In this document: one piece after another, positions 25,303 to 38,100 of the stretch | Numbering within the stretch: the stretch's first letter is position 1 | Layout of the letters: the number at the start of each line of letters is the position of its first letter | Origin: Viscum album | Taxonomy: Eukaryota > Streptophyta > Magnoliopsida > Santalales > Viscaceae | Reading direction: 5' to 3' | NCBI GenBank assembly: GCA_963277665.1 | Contig: OY728142.1 | Span: forward strand, 12,538,001 to 12,602,000 | DNA length: 64,000 nt | Translations under genes and position numbers: made by a program | Notes under the pieces: model-generated | The model's database searches: none | Told to the model about the DNA's origin: nothing | The model's input: only the letters and a program-made list of their open reading frames with translations

Positions 25303-26646
25303 TGTTATGTCAGAATAATACAAAGATAACATGAGAGGGGGTAAATTGTGTCTTTTCAAAAATCTCCATAGAATATGGTTTGTAAATCTCTTAGTGATTT
25401 ATGCAGACATGAAGCATTCTCTTCTATAATGAGTATGATTAGCAGATAAACCAAAAGAATGAAAACTACAATTTTATAGTGGTTTGAGGTATAAAAATCC
25501 CCTATTACACTCCACCAATTCTCTCTCTGTGAACTTGCTTAATTTCACTATAAAGTTCCTCCTATCACAAGACCTTCTGATAAACAACAAAGTATAGGCA
25601 CTTAACACCTTTACAATTAAGGTTGAGTAGAGCCTTTTGGTCTTTTATAGGGAACCAGTAATCCACAGATTAGTACAAGAAGATGATATTTAAATCACAA
25701 CGGATTTTGAATAGTTGATAATCCAATAAATCAAAATATTTTGATTTGTTGATGGCTCAGTTTAAACTTGAAAATCGTAGAATCAACTGATAGTAGATGG
25801 ATCTTCTTCTTCAGAAATGAATATATTCAAGAAAGAACATCTCTAAATAAATCCTGGTTAAAAATGATCTTCAAAATAAATAAAAATAATCAACAGTAGT
25901 ATGAGTTAGAAAATATATGGCTCTAAAGAGTTTCCACTTCTGAAAATAACATATTCAATTGCTCGATGTACCAGCAATATAAAAGATATTCACACGAATA
26001 AAATATTATGAATATATGAGTGTATTTTTTTGAATGAATTTTGATATAATATATAGATAAGGTAGATTTATTTGGTATTCTAGATCCAAGAAAATCTTTT
26101 TATAGAATTCGGATATTCAAATTCAAATTTTCTAGGGGAAAAGTAACTTCCCTTAAGAATAGGAGTGATTTTATCCAATGAATATGTTTCTTTGAATAGA
26201 TCATAATGAGATTTAATCATTCACCAAGAAACTTTAAATCATCCTAAAATTATATCAAGACCATTGCATGAATCTTTGATAAAATCATGTTTTTAAAACT
26301 CTGCAATTGAATAATTAAATGTAGGGTTCAACTGCTTAGCGTAGGGTTCCTTTTCATATTGTAGGGTTCCTTTAAATAGCCTAGGGTTCCTTTGCATAGC
26401 ATAGGTTTCCTAACAACTATGGTTCCTTAACCATACTTTCATCTGCATGTAATGTAGGGAACAAAAGTAATGTAGGTATGAGAATCCATAAATTCATCCT
26501 TCCAGTGCAAGGTTGATTCCAAATGTAGCATTGATTATCCATACATCCAATATCTTGAACGTAGGGTAAGATCGTATTTATATATTCTAATGTAGGTTTT
26601 ATATTCCATACATTTCTCATTCCTCCAAACTTAGGGTTTCCCATCC
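25303..26646 (-). repeat. Element C 3' LTR, shorter copy
   Basis: About 1.34 kb, aligning with 48492-49795. Shared anchors are TCTCTTAGTGATTTATGCAGA near 25386, CCAGTAATCCACA near 25645 and AACCATACTTTCATCT near 26428. It lacks a counterpart to the last 245 bp of the other LTR (49796-50040), so it has probably lost that end by deletion next to the interior. The end at 26646 is approximate. A run of short near-repeats (GTAGGGTTCC) lies at 26335-26405. Confidence 0.75.
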
Positions 26647-26899
26647 ATGGGTAGTAGGTGCTGATGGATGAGGAAACAATTGAACAGCACCATGAATCTC
26701 AAGTAGCTTCACTAATAGGATTTGAAAGTGATAGTTAAACACATATGTTCACTATTGAATCATCTTATTTGAATCTTGTCCAACCTAAAGAATTTACACA
26801 AAATTTTTCTTAACAAACTCATTCAGTGATTCTTTAGACTAAATGAAAGCAGCCAAACTATATTTGACTTGATGAATGAATGGTCCCAACAAGGATTAA

Positions 26900-28619
26900 T
26901 TAGATGTTAGCTGACTTATCAAATCTCTTTGATTGTCCAAAATAAAATTCAAAGGTGTAATTCCACACTGTAGAGTGTTCAGTCTGTTATTGAATTCATC
27001 CAAAACCGAGGTACTAGATTAAAATATCCTTATCAAGTCAGGAGGCATCTATTGAGATGTAGAGGTTAAAGCCTGATGGCTATCTCCAACAGACTGAAAC
27101 TCTCAGACTAACATCTATTTCATCTCATAAAAATATTTCTTCTTCAGAGATTCATCATTCAACATTATGATCTATCTTGATAAAGCTATGATAAACTCTT
27201 TAAGATCTCCAATAGAAATCAAATTTTATTGAACATATTTGAGTTGTGTCTGAAGTGCCTCAAACTCAGCCCTTGCCACTATTGAGGTGGTGAGTTCTTT
27301 AACTTTCTTCTTCTCAACATCTAATTCTTGTCTTAGAGTCAGATTTTGAGCATTTACTTGATTGAAACATTGAACCATCTCTTCATTATCACATTCCAAT
27401 GAGTCATAATACTTAGTGGATTGTTCTCTGGTTTTTCCAACTTCCACCAAATTCATACTTGTCTCTTCCTCCTCTCTCAATTCAGAATCTACTACATCAA
27501 CTGAAATAGAAAAAACAAAATAAATATTTCCAGGTGCAACCTGATCATCATTTTAATCAATTTCCCTAGATTTATCATCCCCTTGATGAACTTCTTCAAC
27601 ATTTCTAGTTACTTGGGCCTCTTGCTCAGAAACATCTTATTCCCTATCTTGGCCAACTTCCAGTGGCTGAGAAATATTTATTGAAATTATTATTCTTTGA
27701 AGATGACTTTCCTCATAATTTCTTGATTCTCCTTCTTTATCAGGCCTTGGCCTCATAAAACCAGTAGTAGGTAACTTATCTCCTTTACAATCAGCCATCA
27801 ACCTTTCTTGTTCTTATATACCAACTGGAAGAAGATGATTTCAAGATTCACTCCAGAAAAATCCCAATTTTTTTATAGTTTCAGCATTAATAATGTTGTT
27901 GTGATGAAATATTTGACCAAAATAGATGTATATTATCTTTCCAATCCTTAAAAACAATAGGTATAGAACCCTTTCATAGGGAAAACCCCATATTTTCATC
28001 ATTTTGACAATAATGATTAATATAACTTAACATATATCTACTAAAGTTCATATTAATATTTTTCAAGAGAAAAAGAAATATACACATCTTCATAAAAAAC
28101 TATACCTAAATCAACCATCCTAGGAACTATTCCAGACTGAATGAATTTTATCAAGACACTTTGATCAGCATTAATATCTCTTTTCATCATTTTCTTAAGA
28201 GTTTTAGTTTCAAATAGAGAAAACATGACATCCTATGATGTGTATTTATCTTCTCTTATATTTCATAGGTAAAAATGAAATTTCCCCTCATGGGGACAAG
28301 ACAGGATCTTCAAAATGTGAACCTAAGAGATAGTAAACTCATCATGATTGATCTTATAAAAAACTACATATTTATCAGATCGAAAACTAAAAGAATCATT
28401 TTGAAAGGACTCTTTTACTTCTATATCAAAAATGAAAGGTGTATTACTATGGACAAAAATGAATTCCAATATTTGAAATCTTATAGCAGATGTTAACGAT
28501 ATATTCATTTGATTAATCCAATTGAAATTTATTACCTTTCCCTAAATAAGTTTTTGATATTTCAAGTGATGAACAAGTTCTCTTGGGTCAACATCTTCAA
28601 CTATGTTTGAAGTTTCCAT
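26900..28619 (-). pseudogene. Element C post-pol open region with coiled coil
   Basis: Downstream of RNase H, a reading starts at METSNIVEDVDPRELVHHLK (ATG at 28619) and continues in pieces. 28508-28323 gives a globular-looking segment (LEFIFVHSNTPFIFDIEV), and 27480-27226 a strongly charged helical stretch (EEEETSMNLVEVGKTREQ, then LTLRQELDVEKKKVKELTTS) with heptad character. Several stops interrupt it. Position after pol and a C-terminal coiled coil match the env-like or putative plant transposon protein regions known from SIRE-type Sireviruses. I see no clear transmembrane or signal segment, so an envelope role is not supported from this sequence. Confidence 0.6.
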
Positions 28620-28954
28620 TTTTGAAAATTCAATGTTTGAGGGTTCAAAAGTTTAGAATTTCAGTAAATTGAAAAGAGAATCTCTGTAAAATGAAAGGAC
28701 GTGAAGGAGTGGGAAGCATTGTGTGAGAAGGAATATGGTTTTCTTGTATTGGTTTAGAATATACGCATTAATTTTTAATTTGAAAAGATAAATAAAAATA
28801 AATCCAAATGAAATTATTTTTAAATCTAATCAATATGTAACAAAAAGAAAAATTAAAATTAAAAAACATAATTAAATAAAACATAAAAAGTTTACAAAAA
28901 TAAAAATATATAGAATAAAAATAAATTAAAAATTATTCATTTAAAATTAAATAA

Positions 28955-30130
28955 CCCTAACTCTCCCTTAATAAAATCAAAACATTCACTGGGAAGTGTT
29001 TTAGTAAAAATATAATTTAATTGATATTTTGTATTTACAAATTCTAAAGATATATCCTTTTTAAGAACATGATCTCTTAGAAAATAGTGCATGATATCAT
29101 TAGGGTTAGTCCTAGAATGAATTATAGGATTTTTGAAATATTTATAGCCCTATTATTATCACATAAAATAGGTATATTATTATAATTTAGTACGAAGCTC
29201 GGTCAAATGTTTTTCATCCACAATACTTGTGCATAGAAACTATCATCAAAAACATATTCTACCTCGGCCATTGATAGGGAAACTAAGGGTTGTTTTTAAC
29301 TCAACCATGATACAAAACATTTTCCTAAAAAGTGATAGGTTCATGAGGTTCTTTTTTATCTAATCTAAAACCTCAAAATTCAGCATCTAAATATGAAACT
29401 AAATGAAAATCATAAGTTTTTCGATAAAGAAGATATTGAAAAATATTTCCTTTTAAATTTCTATATATTATTTTAATAGTAATTAGATAGGATTATTTTA
29501 TATTTTATTTATATATAGCACATAAACATACAGAAAAAATTATGGTTGGTCTAGTAGAATTAAGATACATTAAACTACCAATCATACCACTATATAACTT
29601 TTTTTCAACTGGTTTTCTAGCTTCATCCAAATCAAGTTTTATATTGGTACACATAGGAGTTGTATATGTCTTACTACTTCCAAGTCCAAATTTTTTAATA
29701 AATCAATAATATATTTACTTTGATTTAAGAAATTTTTATAATCTTTTTGATAAATCTAAAACCCTGAAAATAAATTTATTTCTCCCATAATACTCATTTC
29801 AAATGTTTTTTCATTAATTTCAAAAAATCATCATAAAATTTTATATTTTTTGAACCAAAAATAAAAAAGATAAACATAAATTTAAACTAAAAAATATCAG
29901 CACAAACAATTTTCTTAAACATTGTTGGATCTTTCAATCCAATAGAAAATCCATTTTTCAAAAGAAAAGAACTTAATCTTTCATACCAAGATCTAGGTGC
30001 TTGTTTAAGGCCATAAAAAGATTTAGTAAGTTTAAAAACAAAATTTTGTTTATGAGGTTTTTCAAAACCATGAGGTTGTTCAACATAAACTTCCTCTAAT
30101 AAATATCCATTAAAAAGGAACACTTAACAT
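28955..30130 (-). pseudogene. Element C reverse transcriptase and RNase H remnant
   Basis: The frame 30123-29887 retains the copia RT thumbprint FNGYLLEEVYVEQPHGFE, then FKLTKSFYGLKQAPRSWYERL. The catalytic YVDD box that should follow near 29800 is not readable. RNase H is recognisable as broken pieces between about 29480 and 28960: SYLDAEF near 29380-29400, AEAEY-like FDDSFYAQVLWMKNI near 29200-29260, LCDNNRAI near 29160, and a terminal LADIFTK-like run near 29000. Many stops interrupt it. Motif order and spacing agree with Sirevirus pol. Confidence 0.8.
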
Positions 30131-30779
30131 CAATCTAATATAATTTAAAATTCATATGAGATGCATAAGATAAAGGATTATAATTTCTACTAATCTTACT
30201 ACCAGGGAAAATTTTCATCATAATCTATACCTTCTTCTTGATTATATCATTTTGATATTAATCTTGATTTGTTTCTTGTTATGATCTATTGATCATCTTG
30301 TTTATTTATAAATATTCTCTTAGTTCATATTATTGGATAATGTAGTATCCTTTCCACTAAATGCCAAACTTAATTTCTTCTAAACTGGTTTAGTTATTCT
30401 TGCATTTCTAATATCCAACTCTCATATTATAATTATTCTTCAATATATTTAGATTCTAACTGGGATAGAAATTTAGGAAAATTCAACTAGTTTTCCTAAA
30501 CTTCTTCTAGTTCTAATTATTATATCTAGGTCTCCTATGATAGTTCATAAAAGATGGTTATTTAGAAATCTAGACTGTCTAGGTAAGAAACTTTCAGGTT
30601 CTTCAGTTCCATAGTCTTTTGAACTAGACTAAATTATAATTATATCATTTTCAACATCAACTTTAGGGGTATTAAGTCTTAAGTTGTCAAAAAAGTCATT
30701 AATTTCATTTGTTTGATCTTTCTCTTTAATAAAAGGGTCATTTTCATAAAACATTACATGAACTGGTTCTTAAAGAATC

Positions 30780-32010
30780 CTTGACTTTTTATTAAACACT
30801 CTATAGGCTTTGGAAGTTACAGAATATCCTAAAAATAATTCTTTATCGTATTTTGGATTGAACTTACGAAGGTTGTCATTAGTATTCAAGATATACACCT
30901 TGCATCCAAATACATTAATGTAATTTACCTTAGATTTTCTATTTCACCAAGTTTTATAGGGTTTCCTTTTAAAAATTAGTCAACTTAAAACTCTATTCAT
31001 GATATATTAGTTTGTTCTTATATCTTCTTCCCATAAGTAGGTATAAAGACTGTATTCATTCAGTATATTCTTTTCCATTTGTTGAAAATTTCTTTTTCTT
31101 CTTTAAATAATTCTATTTTTTTTGTGTTCATGGTGGAGATTAGGTGTGTTTAATACCTAGGTTTGAGAAAAAAGAATTAATTTTTTGATTTTCAAACTCT
31201 CCACTATGGTCACTTATGAATGAAATTAATTTAAAACATTTTCATTTTGAATAATTTTTCAAAAACATTAAAAATAGTGAAAACACCACTTTTGAGTTTT
31301 ATAAAATATACCCAAGTAAATATAGAAATGTAATCAACTAAAACATAAACATATAGTTTACCAACCAATATTTCTAATCTATATGGTCCAAAAAATCCAT
31401 AGAGATAATTTCTAAAGGTTTGGATGTAGAAATTTTGTTAATAGATTTGAAAGAAGATTCGTGTTGTTTGTTGATTTGGCGTGCATCCCAAAATAAATAA
31501 TTTTCAAACTTAAGACTAGGAAAATTAGAAACTAATTATTCCTTAGAAAATTTATGTAAAGCATAAATATTAAAATTTCTAAGTATTCTATTCCAAATCC
31601 ATGAATCATTTTTCCGTCTAGTTAAATAATTCAATTCATGTTGAGATAAGGAATTTAAATCCAAAGTATAAAAATTGTATGTTCTTGGTGCTGTAAATTT
31701 AAGCAGTTTATCTTTGAAAAAATAGCAAGAATTGTTAAAACAACAATATAAAATCCATCATCACAAATTTGAGATATACTTATAATATTTTTATTTAATC
31801 CATGAAATATAGTATATTTTTGATTGAGATAGTCTTTAAATATCCAATAGTTCCAACTCTGACAATATTTCCTTTTGTACAATCATCAAAAGAGACTAGA
31901 CCTCTATCCATTTGAGTCAATGTATGGAAATTTTATGAATCCCCACTCATGTTCTTAGAAAATCCACTATACATATACTATATAGTTCTTTTTTCATGTG
32001 GAGTTTTTCT
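30780..32010 (-). pseudogene. Element C protease and integrase remnant
   Basis: The protease active-site region around 31950-31985 reads YVYSGFSKNMSGDS against the family's YLDSGCSRHMTGD, so the catalytic Asp codon is now Tyr. The pre-integrase and integrase segment follows at about 31880-31000. It gives SISQICDDGFYIV (family LLSISQLCDKGY), a decayed HxxxC zinc box, SFKSINKISTSKPLEI, MDFLDHIDFE at the first Asp position, and VDYISIFTWVYF at the second. The integrase C-terminal piece INVFGCKVYILN lies near 30920-30870, followed by GYSVTSKAYRVFN near 30790-30830. Stops and frame changes are frequent. It would have processed the polyprotein and integrated the cDNA. Confidence 0.8.
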
Positions 32011-33076
32011 TGCAAATGTAATAAAGCACATGTTTTCTTGGTACCCATATTTTCTTGGGTCCACCAGTGTCAGCGAGCAGGGATCTGTGAATCCAGATCT
32101 GCTTTATTTTTTCAAAATTCATATCACTTGATTCATATATATTCTTAGAAATAAAATCCTTTTTAATACAAATAATTTTAGTATTTCTTAAGTAATAGTT
32201 GTTAGTGAAATGACCAGTTTTCCATGATAATAACACATACCAATTTTTTAATTGGGAATAAAATAATTTTTGTACAATTTTGGTTTTTCATCCTTTCTTC
32301 TTATTAAATTTTTTTTTCTTTTAATAAATTTATTTACAATAATCTCATTTAAAACATTTTCTCCTTTAGTAAAAATAATTACAGTACTCTTATAAGATTA
32401 TACTTCATCTTGTAATTATTTAATCCATTTTTCATGCTCAATACAGTTTTTTGAAGATGAATTGAATTTTTCAACTAGTTCTTGATGTTGTTTTATCATA
32501 GTGAATCTTTCACCTAAAATAGCATTGTGAATATTTTTCAAGGATTTATGACTACTTAATAAAGAATAATATTTCTCTTCTAATATTGAATAGTAATCAG
32601 AAAATTTATCTCTTGAGAAACTATTAGTATTAGAATCATAAGAGTAATAGGATTGTACCTCTTCTTCTTTTTCCTTAGTCATAAATCACATGTTGGCTTC
32701 GAGATTTTGTGGCTCTTTTTCTGAATCATATTTTTAAGAACTACAAGAGTCTTTAGATACACTCCATGTAGCTTTTATATATATTTTTTCCTTTAAACTC
32801 AAAGTCAATTTTATTCTGATATTTCCTTTCTATCCTTCTTATTTCATCTTTCAATTGTGGGAAATTGGTTCTAACGTGACAAAATTTTCTTCATTCATAA
32901 AATCATACTTCATGGGGTTCTCTTTCATCTTTCTTCAAGGAATTTTGTAGGCCTCTTTTTTTCTTTGATAATTTTATAAACTTTCTAACTAACTAAGCCA
33001 TCTCCATTTCATAATCTGAGGAGTCTAAATGTTTTTCTATTTTGAATTTTTTTTATTTTTTGATTATTCTTATTAT
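32011..33076 (-). pseudogene. Element C gag, C-terminal half
   Basis: Lies on the CACTA element's left side. A zinc-knuckle relic reads FYECRKFCHVRTNFPQLK at about 32850-32900 (first Cys lost). It is followed by an acidic segment and, at 32682-32416, a Ser/Glu/Lys-rich coiled-coil stretch (MTKEKEEEVQSYYSYDSN, then LEEKYYSLLSSHKSLKNI) typical of Sirevirus gag tails. A second knuckle-like motif, YYHGKTGHFTNNYYLRN, is at about 32170-32225, followed by the linker GPKKIWVPRKH at 32035-32075. The N-terminal half continues beyond the CACTA element at 47760. Confidence 0.8.
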
Positions 33077-33425
33077 CACTACTGGAATTCTGGTTTTTAC
33101 CAACGGGTGTTTACCAACGGTTTGTTTAAACCATTGGCACTGAAGGATTAAAGAACACTTTACCAACGATTTCATAAAACCATTGGTAAAGAAATGGTCA
33201 AGTAAGCCTTTCCCAACGGTTCACTGAAACCATTGGGAAAAGTCACCCCTTTGCCAACGATTTCTTCAAACCGTTGGTAAAGGGGTGTTTTAGGTTCCCT
33301 TTTTCCAACGGTTCAACAGAACCATTGGGAAAGGGTACCCTTTTTCCAACAGTTCTATAGAATTGTTGGGAAAGGGTACCCTGAACATCTCTTTCCCAAC
33401 GGTTTTTAAAAACCGTTGGGAAAGA
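33077..33425. repeat. CACTA 5' terminal and subterminal hairpin repeats
   Basis: After the terminal repeat come about twelve copies of CCAACGGTT or its complement AACCGTTGG (some as CCATTGG). They are arranged as facing pairs, for example TTTCCCAACGGTTCACTGAA followed by ACCATTGGGAAA at 33207-33240. Each pair can form a stem with a loop of about 10 bp, spaced roughly 60-65 bp apart. Subterminal repeats of this kind bind the TNPA-class protein in En/Spm; their presence at both ends with the same core supports one intact element. Confidence 0.9.
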
Positions 33426-33790
33426 TTTCCCCCAAATACAGCCACGGTGCTGCTCTCCCCCATTCGCGACAGAACCCTAAATTCATTCCTGCTCCAGCGC
33501 TCTGCTCCTCTCGCGAACTCCCCCATCTGAAGAGGTGAAAATCCATCTGAAATCAGTTATTTTTTCCTTTATACACATATACTACATTATTTTTATTGTT
33601 ATTGATCTAATATTTTAGTTTTAAGTTATCAATCCAGCTTCAGCTCTCTGCTACTCTCGAACTCCCCCATACGAATAGGTGAAAACCCATCTGAATCATC
33701 TCAAATTAGGTATTTTATTCTTTATACACATATGGTACCTTGTTTTTATTGTTATTGATCTAATATTTTAGTTTTAAGTTTGGATTTTGA
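33426..33790 (+). promoter_or_regulatory. CACTA leader region with 146-bp duplication
   Basis: Immediately inside the subterminal repeats is a C- and CpG-richer stretch (33440-33535, including CGCGACAGAACCCTAAATTC) that resembles a transcribed plant leader. A block beginning GCTCCAGCGCTCTGCTC at 33491 recurs as GCTTCAGCTCTCTGCTACTC at 33637. Both are followed by GAACTCCCCCAT, GGTGAAAA and then TTATTGATCTAATATTTTAG, giving a period of about 146 bp. No TATA box can be assigned with confidence. Its position upstream of the transposase suggests promoter or 5'UTR sequence. Confidence 0.5.
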
Positions 33791-33989
33791 TGTGATTTCA
33801 CCGTGAAAATTAGGGAAATGAATGAATATTTTGTTAATCAATTAGTTTCCCCTGGAATATCGGTTGTGTTATAATGTCCATGCTAAATAAATGGGTAATG
33901 TAATAAAAGACCTTGAATAAATAAATTGTGGAAGTTGGGGTATGTTGCCTCTATGAGAGGTTTTTTTCTGTTTCATTGTATTTTGTAGG

Positions 33990-34540
33990 CTGTTTTATGG
34001 GGATTGAGGTGACCAGTTGTACTTTGTGATATGTGGGGTTGTAATGTGATGGTTAGTGGGCATGGACGTGACATGTGAAGTTGTATGATAGTGATGATGT
34101 GTGGTGGTGTTGTGTTGTGTGGAGGTGTTGTGTGATGAAGTTGTGGTGTATGATGTGGTGAGGTGGTTTTGGTTGTGCGGTGGTTTGTGATGTGCAATAT
34201 TTTTGTTGTGATATGTGGTTGTTTTGGTGAGATGGTTGGTCGACGTAACATGGTGTCGATGGTTATTGTGAGATGGTGAGTTATTGTGTGGTGGTTTTAT
34301 TAGTTTCCTGGTTATATATGGAATAAATTATGTTGTTAAAACAAAAAAACAAGATATTAAATAAATGATATGGAATAGAAATGGATGTGTGGTAAATGGA
34401 TTTAATTAATTTAACATTAAATGAATGGACAATGTAAGTGTGAATGAAGTGGATTATAAATGAAAGTGAGAAATGTTATCTGTCTTGTGTGGTGGTGGTG
34501 TGGTTTATGTGTTTTATGGTAGTAGTGAAGTTTGTGATTA
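33990..34540 (+). repeat. GT-rich low-complexity tract in CACTA
   Basis: On the plus strand the stretch 34010-34300, and again about 34480-34540, is almost free of C and rich in G and T (runs of GTGGTGGTG and TTGTGTTGTG). It lies between the leader and the first transposase exon, so it is probably intronic. The minus-strand frame through it (34251-33973) encodes only a His/Thr/Pro-rich low-complexity product and is not a gene. Confidence 0.6.
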
Positions 34541-35167
34541 TTTAGTTAATGTGAACCCATAGGTTGAGTATTTTGTGTTGTCTATATATCATGTATTTTT
34601 ATGTTATTTCTACACATTCCCAACCAGAGTTGGATAAACTTACCAACGATCAGAGGTTTTGAGTTATGGGTATTTTTTCTAATATCTAGGATGGTGGTTA
34701 TATGGTTGGATAGCTACAATTTCTTCCCTACTCTTCCTTCAAAAGTGATTGACCATGTGTTTTTAGTCAAGATGCAATGTGATTGTCCATGTTTCTTCAG
34801 GTGAGATGTACTATGATTTCCCTAGTGTTTTCCGGTGAGGTGTGATGTGATAAGGCTATAATAAGATATGGAATGTGGTTGGGGTCATGTAGGGTAGGAG
34901 GATGGCACAAGGTTGATGTTATTCATGTGTATGATACCCTACTAATATGGTTATGGGATGAGGCATGTTGTGATTTGATATAACACATTAAGTTCTTGTT
35001 GGTTTTACATTTTTTCAATAACACATTTGTATGTTTTTTTTTCACATGTGTAGTTGATACCTTGATTATTTTCTTCCTTTATCGTTTACTTAAATGTATT
35101 TTCTATTAAAGTTAAATCCTATTGAATTGTTTATGACAAAATGACTTATATAAATTCTTTTTACAGA

Positions 35168-38100
35168 ATGGATAGAAGTTGGATGTATGAAACCAATCAA
35201 ATCTCAAGCGATTTTCAAATCAATTTGGAGAGATTTATAGATTTTGCATTTCATAATGCTTTAGATAGTGGTCGCATACACTACCCATGTTCCAATTATG
35301 TTGGTAGAACTTGGTTGAGCCGTGAAGAAGTCAGCTACCACATAACCAAAAATGGTTTTCAAGCAAACTACTTTGTGTGGTATCACAATGGGGAGAAAAT
35401 AAAATCTCAAATTGGTGATGATAAAAATGAAAGGACTGGAATGGAGAATTTGTTAGATGATCGGTTTCCATTTATTCGTCATCATGAAAAAGAAAGGATT
35501 TCGACTCAAGAAGACTTCGATATGAGGACAGCGGATGCATCTAGTGAAAATGATGATATTGATAGGGTGAAAAAATTGAATGATGCTGCCACGACTCTAG
35601 TATATCGACAATGCGATAAAATGAAAAAGCTGGAATTTTTAATCTAATTGTTTCATGGGAAAACAATGTATTGAATTTATAATACAGAAATCCATTGCAT
35701 TCTTACCCTCTTGAAGGATTTACTTCTAGATGATGCAAATATTCCCTCAAACCACTATATGGCATGGAAGTTAGTTGAGGAACTTGGATTTTCAAGAAAC
35801 AAAATTCATGTTTGCCTGAAAGATTACAGTTTATTCTGGGAAAAACCGCTGAACGAAATGATTGTATAAAATGTGGCACATCCCGCTGGAAGTCAAAATC
35901 GGATGGAACACCATCCCGCATTCCAAAAAATGTAATGTGGCACTTTCCATTGATCCCCAGACTTTAGAATCTTTTTATGTCTAATGACATATCAATAAAA
36001 ATGATATGGCATGATACTGAGAGAAAGAAGACTAATGATGAGTTAGTTCATCCTGCAGATGGATTTGCATGGCGGATATTTGATGCTCGATATCCTGATT
36101 TTGCAGCTGACGTGCGTAATATGAGGCTGGGTCTTTCATGCGACGGTTTTAATCCGTTTGGGCAGATGCTTACTTCGCACAGCACATGGCCAGTTTTTAT
36201 ACACATTTATAATCTTCCCCCAAGGTTTTGTATGAAAAAACCTTTTACTTTCATGAGTATACTCATATCTAGTCCTTCTGATCCCATCATTGATATTGAT
36301 GTATAATGCAACCTTTAATAAAAGAGTTGAAACTTCTTTGGGATGTGGGTGTGCGCACATACGATGCATGTTCGAAAGACATATTTCAGATGCATGTTGC
36401 GCTTATGTGGACGATCAATGATTTTCTAGCTTATGCAATGATGTCTGGATGGAGTACGAAGGGAAAACTGTCATGTCCAATTTGTATGAAGAATACATGA
36501 TCTAGAAGACTGAAACATCGTTGTAGTTTCAGTTTTATGGTACATTGACGATTCTTGCCAAAGGATCATCCATATAGAATGAATCATTGAAGATTTGATA
36601 ATACCATAGAGACTGATGATCCACCTCATCGTATGTTTGGAACTGACGTGCTTAATGAATTTAAAGATTTCATTTTTTCATTCAGGAAGGGTCAAATTAA
36701 ATCTGGAAAGAGAAAGAATGTTTCCACTGAAACCTGTTATATTTGGAGGAAGAAGGGTATCTTTTTTGATTTGCCTTATTGGTCAACCAATTTGTTACGT
36801 CATTGCTTAGACGTAATTAATATTGAAAAGAATATATGTGAAATTTTGCTTTTGGTTCTTCTAAATGTCAAGGGGAAGAAAAAAGATGATTTACGATCTT
36901 GGCATGACTTGGTGGATTGGGGCATCAGACCAGGATTTCATCCTGTGCGTATCAGTGAAAATAAATGGCAACTTCCATGTGCTTCTTATGTGATGACACC
37001 TGTGGAAAAAAACAATTTCTGGAAGTATTAGAGACTATTATAGTTCCTGATGGCTATTCAAGAAACATATCTAAACGGGTCAATAGAAGAGAGTTGAAGC
37101 TAAAATCTTTGAAGACTCATGATTATCACGTTCTACTGCATGAGTTACTTCCAATAGCCATCCATCATCTTTTGTCCAATAATGTAAGGGTGGTTGTTAT
37201 TCGGTTGTGCCACTTTTTTAGAGATCTTTGTGCTAAGAAGTTGTCCAAGTCATTCTTGTAAAAAATGTTGACAGATGCCCCATTAATTTTGTGTGAGTTG
37301 GAGAAAATATTTCCTCCGTCATTTTTCACATGCAAGCTGCATCTAACTATCCATATTCCCACTGAAATACTTCTCGGAGGACCTGTTTATTTTCGTTGGA
37401 TGTCTCCAACTGAAAGAAATATGTTCACATTAAAGTCTTATGTCCGAAACAGAAATCATCCTGAAGGTTCTATCGTGAACGGTTACTTGGCTCAAGAATG
37501 TATGGATTTCTGCTCAATGTATTTGTCTAATCTTACTACAAGATTGAACAGACCAATGAGAAATGAATAAGAACAGTATGAGAAAATTGAACCCAGTTTT
37601 CCATCACTTCCTTAAACAGGAGGAATTCCTGGATCATATACATTGAAGACATTAAGCCATGAAGAGCGAGAGATGGAACATCGCACAGTTTTGTTCAACT
37701 TTGATTTGTTCGATGACTATATCAGGTAAATAAATTGATTATGTATATCTTACATATATATATATGTTAAACTATTAATATTTTTAATCTACAAGTAACA
37801 TAAAACAATGATAAATAGGAAGCATCATTCTTTATCTTTGAGAAGGAGAGAGACTTTGCATAGAAAAGAGATTTCTTATTGGTTAAAATTGAAGGTATAG
37901 AAAAATTAATGATTAAAATAATTATATCAATATTTAATTAACTTTAGTAGTCATTTATATTGCAGGTATTGAGTTTTTCTGCTGACTCTATCTCTGAGGA
38001 AATAAGAGCTTTGGCTTTTGGTCCTAATACCGTGGTTCGTGACTGTAAATCAATTGTTATCAATGGGTACAAATTTATTGTCACTTAATGATCAAAGAAC

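Noticed and set aside
33973..34251. 92-codon His/Thr/Pro-rich minus-strand frame
   Set aside because: Low-complexity translation of a GT-rich tract with no domain or codon-usage support.
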